Assembly: GCA_965116555.1 (NCBI GenBank)
Contig: OZ220698.1
Location: 1,240,001-1,304,000, forward strand
Length of the DNA stretch: 64,000 nt
Direction: 5' to 3'
Origin: DAOUJH01 sp965116555
Lineage (GTDB): Bacteria; Chloroflexota; Dehalococcoidia; Lucifugimonadales; QGNO01
In this document: piece by piece, positions 51,097 through 59,872 of the stretch
How the letters are laid out: each line of letters opens with the position of its first letter
Numbering within the stretch: position 1 is the first letter of the stretch
The notes under the pieces: generated by a model
What the model was told of the DNA's origin: nothing
Databases searched by the model: none
What the model saw: only the letters and a program-made list of their open reading frames with translations
Position numbers and translations under genes: made by a program

Positions 51097-52971
51097 TCAC
51101 TTTTCCCGGTCAGGAAAGAAAGCAGACTTAAGCTGCTCGGCTATGCCCTTGGCGTCTATCTGCAAGCGCCGCCTCTGGTCCGCCGCGGTGCCGTGCTCTA
51201 TGAACGAATCGGGCATCCCAATGCGGTGAACCGCGGTATCCTCCATTCCCGCCGCGGCTAGAGCCTCCAGCACCGCCGATCCGAAACCACCGGCAAGGAC
51301 ATTTTCCTCTACCGTGACTATTCGTCCGGTTGCACGTGCGGCATCCAGGAGTAAACCGATGTCGAGCGGCTTCACGAAAATCGGGTTCACAACTCCGCAG
51401 GAAATCCCGCATTCGTCAAGCATTTCAGCAGCCTCCATAGCGGCTGTAAGCGACTTGCCCAAACCGAATATAACTACGTCCCGCCCCTCCCGTATCACAG
51501 AGCCTCTGCCAATGGGCAGCTCTCTGAGTTCCTCTTCCATTGGCACCCCTACTGCCTCCCCTCTGGCTATGCGAATAGCAAATGGGCCTGCGTGTTTGTA
51601 AGAGGTGTAGACAAGGTGCTGTAACTCGTTTTCATCCTTAGGCGCGGCCAGGACTATGTTGGGAAGACAACGGATGTATGAGATGTCAAATGCGCCATGG
51701 TGCGTTTTGCCGTCCTCTCCAACTATCCCTGCCCTATCCGCGATGAGGGTCACAGGGAGGTTCTGTAAACAGACGTCGTGGACTATCTGGTCGAATGAGC
51801 GCTGGAGAAACGTCGAGTAAATTGACACGAAGGGCTTGACTCCAGTGGATGCCAAACCAGCCGCCAAACTGACTGCGTGCTGCTCCGCAATTCCAACATC
51901 GAAGACCCTATCAGGGAACTCCTGCTGGACACTGGCCAGTCCCGTACCTTCAAGCATGGCCGCGCTTATGCCCACGACCGACTCGTCCTCCCGCATGATC
52001 CGCGTGATCGTTTCAGCAAATACCTTAGAGTAGGTTGGCGCGCCGGAGCCGCTGCCCAACGGGGAGCTTGGTTGATGGAACTTGACCGGATCGTCCTCTG
52101 CAGGCTCATAGCCATGTCCCTTATGGGTCACTACGTGAACCAACGGTACAAGTCCGGTACGGCTCCTGGCCTGTCGGAGTGTTTGCTCAAGTTGCCTGAA
52201 GTCATGTCCATCAATTGGGCCAAGATACTGGAAACCCATCTCGGTCCAGAACATCGTGGGAACGGTAAGACCCGCCAGTGCCGTATTGAATCTTTTGACA
52301 AGGCTGTATATCAAATCGCCTGTGGGTACCCTCTTGGATAGCGCCTTCATCCGATTCACCATTGCCTGATACTCCGGGTGAGTGATCAGGCGCTTGCGCC
52401 AGTTGGTCAAGAACCCAATGTTCTCTGAGATGGACATGCCGTTGTCGTTCAGGATGACGATGAATTTCTCGGGGTTGAAATGCACAATGTTGTTCAACGC
52501 CTCAAAGCTAGAGCCTGAGGTCATAGCGCCATCACCGACAATTGCTATAGTCCATGAGTCCAGTTTGCGATTCGCGGTACCCTGGGCGATTCCGAGCGCA
52601 ATCGAGAGTCCGGTCCCGGCGTGTCCCGCAGCCATCGTGTCATGCGGACTCTCTTTAGGCTCGCCAAACCCTGACAGACCTCCTTCCAGCCGGATGTCCT
52701 TGAATTCGTCACGCCTTCCGGTCACCAACTTGTGTGTGTACATCTGGTTGGTGGTATCCCACACTATCCTGTCGGCTGGGCTGTCAAAAACGCGGTGTAG
52801 CGCCAGCGTAAGTTCCACAACTCCCAGATTGGAAGCCAGGTGCCCTCCACGCTCAGTTATGACAGAGATAATGGTGTCCCGCACTTCCTGTGCCACCTGC
52901 GCCAGTTCTTCATGGCTTAAGGGCTTGAGGTCGCTAGGCTTATCTATCTGGTCCAGAAGGTAGTCAGTCAT
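51097..52971 (-). CDS. dxs: 1-Deoxy-D-xylulose-5-phosphate synthase
   Basis: A 624-residue thiamine-diphosphate enzyme of normal length joining pyruvate and glyceraldehyde 3-phosphate, the first step of the MEP isoprenoid route. G-G-H44-L-A-S-N-L-G and G-H117-A-G-T keep catalytic His residues. The thiamine motif is G-D-G-A-M-T-S-G with N-N near 160, and the GGLSGF block is present. The D-V-G-H-Q-x-Y-x-H-K block reads D-T-T-N75-Q-M-Y-T-H-K, losing one conserved His. GAGGAG precedes ATG 52971. It appears to be transcribed alone. Confidence 0.9.
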   Translation of the reverse strand: MTDYLLDQIDKPSDLKPLSHEELAQVAQEVRDTIISVITERGGHLASNLGVVELTLALHRVFDSPADRIVWDTTNQMYTHKLVTGRRDEFKDIRLEGGLSGFGEPKESPHDTMAAGHAGTGLSIALGIAQGTANRKLDSWTIAIVGDGAMTSGSSFEALNNIVHFNPEKFIVILNDNGMSISENIGFLTNWRKRLITHPEYQAMVNRMKALSKRVPTGDLIYSLVKRFNTALAGLTVPTMFWTEMGFQYLGPIDGHDFRQLEQTLRQARSRTGLVPLVHVVTHKGHGYEPAEDDPVKFHQPSSPLGSGSGAPTYSKVFAETITRIMREDESVVGISAAMLEGTGLASVQQEFPDRVFDVGIAEQHAVSLAAGLASTGVKPFVSIYSTFLQRSFDQIVHDVCLQNLPVTLIADRAGIVGEDGKTHHGAFDISYIRCLPNIVLAAPKDENELQHLVYTSYKHAGPFAIRIARGEAVGVPMEEELRELPIGRGSVIREGRDVVIFGLGKSLTAAMEAAEMLDECGISCGVVNPIFVKPLDIGLLLDAARATGRIVTVEENVLAGGFGSAVLEALAAAGMEDTAVHRIGMPDSFIEHGTAADQRRRLQIDAKGIAEQLKSAFFPDREK

Positions 52972-53192
52972 GTAGGTAACTCCTCAGGTTCTATCACTAT
53001 CATACATCGACTTTATTCCCTGATTCCGCGGAAGCAAGAAGGTAGTGTCTTCTTCAACCTCGTCTATGGTCGCGGCTTCAGCCGGCGCTATTGAGCTTAT
53101 CATATCCTAGCTTCTTCAATGGTCTACGGTCTATCACAGTGACGGTCTATCTCTCGTCGAATGAATTCTGAAGCTCCACTAGGAGAAACTGG

Positions 53193-54422
53193 CTAGATAA
53201 CCCCATGTCTCCTGAGCATGACCAGATCATCTTGGGGCACGCCCATTTCCTCACAAAAGATCTCCTTGTTGTGCTGCCCCAGTAGCGGAGCGGGAACACG
53301 CAGGCTGTATGGGCTCTTCGGGAGCTTGTAAATCTCGCCCGGCATCTTGAGCTTGCCCACAACCGGATGCTCAATGTAGGAATAGAACCCTCTTTCGTCT
53401 AGATGAGGACATCCGGACAGGTCCTCCGACGTCTGGACTACCGCGGACACCCAGCTGTTTGATGCCGTGTGCGAAAAATAATCGAACTTGTTCCACTCCT
53501 TCAAGATGGAAAGCAGTGCGTCATCCAGTTCCTTGGGGAACTCGTTTGGCTGTTGAGGGTGTGCCTCTTGCAAGGGAGCAAGTTCGGGATGCCCCAGCAG
53601 CTCCACGTACTCTGCGAAGTTACCTGGCCGTTGAGTGCCGCGCTGAAACGTGGCGCCAACATACCCATCCTTAACGGGGACAACACCCTGGAAGTGGGGG
53701 CCAGCCTTAGCGGAACCGGCCTCTTTCTTAGGCGCTCGTCTTTCTATAGCTCCCGTATAGATGTACTTGTTAGGCGGGCTAACGTGATGCGCGGCCATAA
53801 CCTCCATCAGAGAAACGTCAATCTGCTGGCCCTTGCCGCTCTTCCCCCTCCAATAGAGGGCGGCGGAAGTAGCATAGGCAGCCGTGATGCCGCCAATATA
53901 AAGGCTCTGAGGATGACCGTGGCCCAGCGGCTCGCGGTCGTACGCGCCGCTGGTATACATCACTCCGCCTAGAGCCTCGTATACGATGGGGCTCCCAAGG
54001 AACTCGCGGTACGGGCCTGTCTGGCCAAACGGCGTCACGGAAGTCATCACTAGACCGGGATTATGGGTTTCCAGTTGAGTGTAGCCCAGCCCCAGGGAGT
54101 CCAAATAGCCAGGAGGGTAGCTCTCTACAACTGCATCTGCGCTCTTGACCATCTCAATGAGGAGTGCGCGTCCGGCGGCACACTCAAGGTTCAACGTGAC
54201 TCCCCTTTTGTTGGCGTTGAGATACAGAAACTGCAAGCTCTTTTCTCGGTCGGGCGTGTCTGAGAAGAACGGCCCAGACCCCCGAGATGCATCGCCAACT
54301 CCGGGGGTCTCTACCTTGACGACCTCCGACCCATAGTCTGCAAGGAGCCGGGCGCAAAATGGACCCGCTATATGGGAGGACAGATCGATGATGCGAAATG
54401 CGGAGAGAGGTCCTTGTGGCAT
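53193..54422 (-). CDS. CaiB/BaiF-family (class III) CoA transferase
   Basis: A 409-residue protein: R-I-I-D-L-S-S-H-I-A-G-P-F opening, the V-V-K-V-E-T-P-G strand, F-G-Q-T-G-P-Y and the G-K-G-Q-Q-I-D-V-S-L domain-linking motif. The segment expected to hold the catalytic Asp reads Q-S-L-Y-I-G-G-I (172-179), with no clear Asp, so activity as a monomer pair with the next paralogue is worth considering. It moves CoA between carboxylic acids. It lies 1 bp downstream of the other CoA-transferase gene. Confidence 0.85.
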   Translation of the reverse strand: MPQGPLSAFRIIDLSSHIAGPFCARLLADYGSEVVKVETPGVGDASRGSGPFFSDTPDREKSLQFLYLNANKRGVTLNLECAAGRALLIEMVKSADAVVESYPPGYLDSLGLGYTQLETHNPGLVMTSVTPFGQTGPYREFLGSPIVYEALGGVMYTSGAYDREPLGHGHPQSLYIGGITAAYATSAALYWRGKSGKGQQIDVSLMEVMAAHHVSPPNKYIYTGAIERRAPKKEAGSAKAGPHFQGVVPVKDGYVGATFQRGTQRPGNFAEYVELLGHPELAPLQEAHPQQPNEFPKELDDALLSILKEWNKFDYFSHTASNSWVSAVVQTSEDLSGCPHLDERGFYSYIEHPVVGKLKMPGEIYKLPKSPYSLRVPAPLLGQHNKEIFCEEMGVPQDDLVMLRRHGVI

Positions 54423-54423
54423 T

Positions 54424-55782
54424 CTACTCCAGTCCTAGAGCCTTCTTGTAGTCGGCATCGTGGCCTACCAGGAGGCCGGACTCGATGTCCGCATCAAGCC
54501 TGGAACGTTTGACTGGTTGAGGAGTGGGCACCGGGTGCGTACCAATGGCTCCCAATTCGTACAGCTGGTCTATTCGTTGAGGCTGCAAACCCAACAGGTC
54601 GGTTAGGATTAGGTCATTATGGGCTCCCAGAGAGGGCGCAGGCCGCCGAATATAACTTTCGGTCTTGGACATCTTCCAAGGCCTGCCCAAGTGGGCCCTC
54701 TTCCCGACGCCTAGCTCTGCCGGGTAGGAGATATCTTCATAAAGGCCCCTGGCCTTGACGTGATCGTTGGTAAGCACCTCTTTAGCGTTCAACACGGCGC
54801 CGGCCGGCACCCCGTACCCTTGAAGGATTGCCATCAGCTCTAGGTGCTCATAGTTCTTCGTCCATTCGCTGGTGTGACGATTCAGGCTTTCTTGGTGCCG
54901 CGATCTGGACAGTACGTCGGCATACCGGTCATCCTCTGCCCAATCGGGATGTCCCATGGCCTGGCGCAAGGAGTCCCACTGCGCATCATCAGTAACGGAA
55001 ATGGCTATCCATTTATCGTCCCCTTTGCACCTGAACACCCCATGCGGCGAGAAGTGGGGATGACGGTTGCCCATCAGCTTACCGCTGCGTTCATTGGCCT
55101 GATAATCCAGGATTGAATCACCTACCGTAGAGGCGGCCAACTGATACATCGAGTAGTCAACCCATTGGCCTTCGCCCGTTTTGTTTCGATGGTGGAGAGC
55201 GGAAAGGATCGCGAAGACCGCCATCCAGCCGTTGGGCGGATCAAACCACGCCTGTCCGACCCGCCTGGGACCATCTTCCGGATAGCCGGTGAACTGGCTG
55301 ACTCCGCCGGTCAACTCAAACATGCGGCCGATGCCTTGATAGTTCCTCCAAGGGCCGGTTTGACCAAAGCCTGAGAAGGAGAAGTAGACTAGATGAGGGT
55401 TGATCTTTCGCAGTGTTTCGTACCCAAGGCCCAGACGCTCCATGACGCCCGGCCGGTTGTTTTCCGCTAGGACATCGCTAACCCTGACAAGGTCCTTGAA
55501 CAGTTCCACCGCCTCTTCCACTTTGAGGTCAAGGGTAATGCCATATTTGCCTCTGTGCAGCTGATGAAAGCTTCCGTCCCTGTTCCACGGCTCGTGGCCG
55601 GGCTCTCCGTCCGGGTACACTCCTTGACCGCCCCTGCTACGGGTGTGGCTCTCCACCTTGATGACCTGAGCTCCCATATCGGACAGCACATACATGGCGG
55701 TAGGCATTGCCATTACGCTGGTTGCGTCGACAATGCGAACCCCTGACAGCAAACCGCTCTCCGGTTCCAACTCTAGGCTCAT
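54424..55782 (-). CDS. CaiB/BaiF-family (class III) CoA transferase
   Basis: A 452-residue paralogue of the adjacent gene: V-R-I-V-D-A-T-S-V-M opening, V-I-K-V-E-S, G-F-G-Q-T-G-P-W and G-E-G-Q-W-V-D-Y-S-M. An Asp sits in the corresponding W-F-D-P-P-N-G-W segment. With the 53193 protein it could form a hetero-oligomer, as seen for some two-subunit members of the class (inference). It is 1 bp from that gene and 52 bp after the enoyl-CoA hydratase gene, so acids activated here may be hydrated next door. Confidence 0.87.
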   Translation of the reverse strand: MSLELEPESGLLSGVRIVDATSVMAMPTAMYVLSDMGAQVIKVESHTRSRGGQGVYPDGEPGHEPWNRDGSFHQLHRGKYGITLDLKVEEAVELFKDLVRVSDVLAENNRPGVMERLGLGYETLRKINPHLVYFSFSGFGQTGPWRNYQGIGRMFELTGGVSQFTGYPEDGPRRVGQAWFDPPNGWMAVFAILSALHHRNKTGEGQWVDYSMYQLAASTVGDSILDYQANERSGKLMGNRHPHFSPHGVFRCKGDDKWIAISVTDDAQWDSLRQAMGHPDWAEDDRYADVLSRSRHQESLNRHTSEWTKNYEHLELMAILQGYGVPAGAVLNAKEVLTNDHVKARGLYEDISYPAELGVGKRAHLGRPWKMSKTESYIRRPAPSLGAHNDLILTDLLGLQPQRIDQLYELGAIGTHPVPTPQPVKRSRLDADIESGLLVGHDADYKKALGLE

Positions 55783-55834
55783 AGTCTCACCTGCTATACT
55801 TTTGACTCGCTCCGACGTCTCGACCGTTTAGTCT

Positions 55835-56713
55835 TCAGGAACTTGACTGGCCCCCGGTCCTTAATTGGCCCGTTACCTTCCTGGGCCTCTTCTCAAGAAA
55901 CGCGGCGCTGGCATCCGCGGCGTCTTCAGTAATCTGCCATGTAATGCCGTTGTATAGAAGCTGTAGGTGCCAGGCTTGGTCTTCCGTCATGTCTCTGCTC
56001 TTGGTTAGGAACTCCTTCAAGAACCTGACGGCCACCGGCGGCATCTCGGCTATTCTGTTTGCTATCTCTTCGCAGTGGGACATCAGTTGATCGTGCGGCA
56101 CCGCTTTATTGACCAAGCTAATGCGCTCAGCCTCTGCAGCGTCTATGGGCTGGTCCGACAATAGCATTTTCATCGCGTGTACGTAAGGCACCTGTCGAAT
56201 CAACCGGGTGGCAAGAGGCCCGCTCCCAATGCCGCCCCTGTTGGATAGCAGCGCATAATAGAACTTGGCGTGTTCGGCACACGCTATTCGTATATCCGTA
56301 GTAGTCAGCAGGCTGTACAGTCCTGCACCGGCTGCCCAACCGTTTATTGCCGCAATCACCGGCTTCCAGATCTGAGGGAAGTCTACTCCGCCGTTGAAAA
56401 CGGCGATGCGGCGTCCACCTATGGTGCCTGCCCTGGGCCAAACGAAGCTATTCAACCGCCGGGCTCGCTCGTCCTCGAAAGTCTCGCCCGGAGGAGGAGG
56501 CTGAATGCTGTGCCCTCCTGAAAAATGACGGTCTCCCACGGATGTAAGGATCATGCAGCGCATATCAGTATCCGCCCAGTAGTCCTGGTACGCCTCGCCA
56601 AGCTCCTCTATCACCTGGTCGTCCATAACGTTGGCTTTGGTGGGGTTGTTTATGGTCAGATAGGCAATTGGCCCCTTCTTTTCGTAGATGGTCTTCTTGG
56701 GTGTTTCCGCCAT
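55835..56713 (-). CDS. Enoyl-CoA hydratase/isomerase-family protein
   Basis: A 292-residue crotonase-fold protein: Y-L-T-I-N-N-P-T-K-A-N, the oxyanion-hole segments H-F-S-G-G-H-S and I-N-G-W-A-A-G-A-G, and a T-D-I-R-I-A strand. It hydrates, isomerises or otherwise transforms acyl-CoAs. ATG 56713 is chosen because GGAGGA lies 9 bp upstream; a frame to 56743 is less supported. It sits between the amidases and the CoA transferases on one strand, consistent with a short-chain or cyclic-acid degradation route. Confidence 0.87.
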   Translation of the reverse strand: MAETPKKTIYEKKGPIAYLTINNPTKANVMDDQVIEELGEAYQDYWADTDMRCMILTSVGDRHFSGGHSIQPPPPGETFEDERARRLNSFVWPRAGTIGGRRIAVFNGGVDFPQIWKPVIAAINGWAAGAGLYSLLTTTDIRIACAEHAKFYYALLSNRGGIGSGPLATRLIRQVPYVHAMKMLLSDQPIDAAEAERISLVNKAVPHDQLMSHCEEIANRIAEMPPVAVRFLKEFLTKSRDMTEDQAWHLQLLYNGITWQITEDAADASAAFLEKRPRKVTGQLRTGGQSSS

Positions 56714-56804
56714 GTCTATTGCTCCTCCAGTAGGCTGTCTCAAACGTTTCGGTTGATAGCTCTAAGCTGCTTAAATCACATTTTCAGACTCTGTATTGAT
56801 CACT

Positions 56805-58256
56805 CTAGACAGGCGGATGTCTCCGGTGCCAGTCCGTAGCTTGCTCATAAGCGTAGGCCGCCCTGTAAATGAGCTGCTCTTCAAGGGGGCGGCCCATCAG
56901 CTGAAGGCCGACGGGCAACCTGTCCCCCATGGCAAATCCGCAAGGCAACGATAGTCCTGGGTAGCCGGTTATGCTGGCAAGGCCGTTGAGATACATAGCG
57001 CGCGACCGGGTAATGACCTCGCGACCGCGAAGCATGGTGGTCTTCAACCCGGGAGAGTCTCCCAGGGTCATGCCTGTAGGCATGGCGATGACGTCCGCTT
57101 CCTTGAACGCTGCCACCAGTTGCTGTCCTATAAGTAGTCGCTTCCGCGCTTTCTCAACGTAGTCGGCTATGTCCGGCTGCTTTCTATCTCCTGCCAGGAT
57201 GGCCGCCTGGACTTCGTCCCACTGGTCTAAGTTTTCAAAGAGGTGGATGTGCTCCTTCCACCAGAGCGCTTCCGGCTCAATGCCGTCCATCAATGCCCTG
57301 GACTCCGCCGCGAGAGGCAAGGCCACCTCTACAATGTGGGCGCCCAGCCCTTCCAGCACCTTTATTGCCGCTCGCACGCGGTCCTCGTGCTCTTCCGTAA
57401 CCCACTCCTTCCATACCCAATCGTCGGTTGGCACGCCTATTCTGACACCCTTCATCCCGTCTCTGATTGCCGCTCGGTAGTCATATGGAGGTTCATTGAT
57501 GCTGATGGGGTCCTTGGGGTCAAACTGCCCCAGGACCTGCAGCATGATGGCGTTGTCTTCTACTGTCTTGGTCATCGGCCCGGCCTGGCTGGCGCTGGCC
57601 GTTGGATATGAGTCGGTTGGATATCTGCTGATGCGACCGGTGGTTGCCCTGAACCCCACGATGCCGCAATTGGCCGCGGGATGTCGCACGGAGCCGCCTC
57701 CGTCGGTGCCGACCGAACCCAGGCAGAGGGATGCCGCGGTAGCCGACCCGGGGCCGCTGCTGGATGTGCCCGGACTTACGTCCAAGTCCCAAGGGTTCAC
57801 GCAGCCCACGACCCTCAGATTCATCCTATCCAGCCCTTCTCTCTCCGGCGATTGATACGTGGTGGTATCAATGCGGACCTTGCCGACAAGTATAGCTCCA
57901 GCCTCCTCGAGAAGCGTGTGCACCGTGGAGCTTACCTTGGGCTTTAGGTCCAGCCCTTGTGGGTTCCCGTGGGTAGTGGGGATGCCCTTGGTGTCCAAGC
58001 TGTCCTTGAGGGTGTACGTGATTCCGTGCATCGGCCCACGGTAGTCGCCGGCGGCAATCTCCCGCTCTGCCTGCTTGGCCCTCTCCAGAGCGTACTCCCC
58101 GGTAACGGTGACAAAGCAACCCAGCTGGGGGGCTACTCTGTCGATCCGCTCCAGGGTCACTTCGGTCAATTCTACGGGCGACACCTCACGCCGACGCAGA
58201 AGCTCGCTCATCTCGGCGATGGTTGCATTCACCAGGTCAATAGACGTTGCACTCAT
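56805..58256 (-). CDS. Amidase-signature enzyme, paralogue 1
   Basis: A 483-residue amidase with the Ser-cisSer-Lys triad: K84 (Y-T-L-K-D-S), S165 (P-G-T-S-S-S-G) and S189 (G-T-D-G-G-G-S-V-R). The spacing S165-S189 is 24, as in the family. It hydrolyses an amide to acid plus ammonia; the substrate is unknown. Large stretches are nearly identical to paralogue 2 (for example the codons around 57481-57750 versus 59069-59330). GAGGTAA precedes ATG 58256. A binding protein, two permeases and a second and third amidase lie just upstream. Confidence 0.92.
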   Translation of the reverse strand: MSATSIDLVNATIAEMSELLRRREVSPVELTEVTLERIDRVAPQLGCFVTVTGEYALERAKQAEREIAAGDYRGPMHGITYTLKDSLDTKGIPTTHGNPQGLDLKPKVSSTVHTLLEEAGAILVGKVRIDTTTYQSPEREGLDRMNLRVVGCVNPWDLDVSPGTSSSGPGSATAASLCLGSVGTDGGGSVRHPAANCGIVGFRATTGRISRYPTDSYPTASASQAGPMTKTVEDNAIMLQVLGQFDPKDPISINEPPYDYRAAIRDGMKGVRIGVPTDDWVWKEWVTEEHEDRVRAAIKVLEGLGAHIVEVALPLAAESRALMDGIEPEALWWKEHIHLFENLDQWDEVQAAILAGDRKQPDIADYVEKARKRLLIGQQLVAAFKEADVIAMPTGMTLGDSPGLKTTMLRGREVITRSRAMYLNGLASITGYPGLSLPCGFAMGDRLPVGLQLMGRPLEEQLIYRAAYAYEQATDWHRRHPPV

Positions 58257-58338
58257 TCTCAGTTACCTCGGCCTCGTTACCACGCCTGCATGATGGCGCA
58301 TCCCAACCTAGTTCAAGGAAGTTGTAGCGTGTTGGCTT

Positions 58339-59814
58339 TTAAATGGGCGGATGTCTGAGGTGCCACTCGGTGGCCTGCTCGTAGGCATAGGCCACTCTAT
58401 AAGTAAGAGACTCCTCCAGAGGGCGGCCCATCAGTTGAAGACCGACAGGCAGCCGGTCTCCCATGGCGAATCCACAAGGAACAGAGAGCCCAGGGAACCC
58501 GGTGACGCTGCCTAGTGCGTTTATTGGTATAGCCCGCGACCTTGTATGGACCTCTCGCCCGCGTACGTTGGTAGTCAAGGTGTCGCCTTTGTCTCCCAAG
58601 GTCATGCCGGTCGGTAGCGCTATAATGTCCACTTCTTTGAGCGCCGCCACCAGCTCCTGTCGGATGAGCAATCGTTTCTTGGACTTCTCCAGATACTGCC
58701 GTATGTCAACCGTGCTCATGCCAAACGGTGGCGGCGTGCCCTCGGTGAGTCGCACATCTTCCACTCCTTGGAGGTGCGCCTTAATTGCTCGCTGGAGGTT
58801 CTCCCACTTGTCGGCGTTTTCGTATAGATGCTGGTGATCAATCCACCAAATCATCCCCTCGGTGAGACCTCCCATGACTGAACGGGACTCCGATGCAAGA
58901 GGCAGAGACACTTCTTGGATGTGGGCGCCCAGGTCTTCCAGAACGGAAATCGCGCGTCGAACTATGTCCTCTTGCTCCTCGAAGACCCAGTCCTTCCATG
59001 CCCAATCGTCGGTTGGCACTCCTATTTTGACGCCCTTCATCCCGTCTCTGATTGCCGCTCGGTAGTCATACGGCGGCTCGTTGATGCTGATGGGGTCCTT
59101 GGGGTCAAACTGCCCTAGAACCTGCAGCATGATCGCGTTATCTTCCACCGTCTTGGTCATCGGCCCGGCCTGGCCGGCGCTGGCAGTTGGATATGTGTCG
59201 GTTGGATATCTGCTGATGCGACCGGTTGTTGCCCTGTATCCCACAATGCCGCAGTTGGCTGCGGGATGTCGCACGGAGCCGCCTCCGTCGGTGCCCACCG
59301 AGCCCAGGCAGAGGGATGCCGCGGTAGCCGACCCAGGGCCGCTGCTGGAGCCTCCCGGACTGAGGCTGGTGTCCCATGGATTGAAGGCTTCTATCGGCCG
59401 GTCCAGCGAGTCAAAATTCGTTGTGTCTATATTCACCTTGCCCACGAGGATAGCTCCGGCCTCTTCAAGAAGCGTGTGCGTCGTGGAGCTTACCCTGGGC
59501 TTTAGGTCCAGCTTTTGTGGGTTCCCGTGGGTGGAGGGAATGCCCTTGGTATCTATGCCGTCCTTGAGGGTGTACGTGATGCCGTGCATCGGCCCACGAT
59601 ACTTGCCGGCGGCGATCTCCCGCTCTACCTGCTTGGCCCTCTCCAGAGCGTAGTCCCCGGTAACGGTGACAAAGCAGTTCAGCTGGGGAGCCACTCTATC
59701 GATCCGTTCCAGGGTCGCTTCGACCAATTCTACGGGCGATACCTCACGCCTTCGCAGACGTTCACTCATATCAGTGATAGTTGCATTCACCAGGTCAATA
59801 GATGCTGTACCCAT
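58339..59814 (-). CDS. Amidase-signature enzyme, paralogue 2
   Basis: A 491-residue amidase with K84 (Y-T-L-K-D-G), S156 (P-G-G-S-S-S-G) and S180 (G-T-D-G-G-G-S-V-R). It shares most of its N-terminal half with paralogue 1, and its 3' end with paralogue 3 (58350-58420 versus 59885-59955), so the three genes look mosaic. The region at ~315-350 (Q-G-V-E-D-V-R-L-T-E-G) is an insertion absent from the others and likely shapes the pocket. GAGGGGAT precedes ATG 59814. Gap to paralogue 1: 82 bp. Confidence 0.92.
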   Translation of the reverse strand: MGTASIDLVNATITDMSERLRRREVSPVELVEATLERIDRVAPQLNCFVTVTGDYALERAKQVEREIAAGKYRGPMHGITYTLKDGIDTKGIPSTHGNPQKLDLKPRVSSTTHTLLEEAGAILVGKVNIDTTNFDSLDRPIEAFNPWDTSLSPGGSSSGPGSATAASLCLGSVGTDGGGSVRHPAANCGIVGYRATTGRISRYPTDTYPTASAGQAGPMTKTVEDNAIMLQVLGQFDPKDPISINEPPYDYRAAIRDGMKGVKIGVPTDDWAWKDWVFEEQEDIVRRAISVLEDLGAHIQEVSLPLASESRSVMGGLTEGMIWWIDHQHLYENADKWENLQRAIKAHLQGVEDVRLTEGTPPPFGMSTVDIRQYLEKSKKRLLIRQELVAALKEVDIIALPTGMTLGDKGDTLTTNVRGREVHTRSRAIPINALGSVTGFPGLSVPCGFAMGDRLPVGLQLMGRPLEESLTYRVAYAYEQATEWHLRHPPI

Positions 59815-59872
59815 TCTTCATCCCCTCCTTTGCGATGGTACGTCCCTAGCTGACTAAGATGACTTAAGTGCT

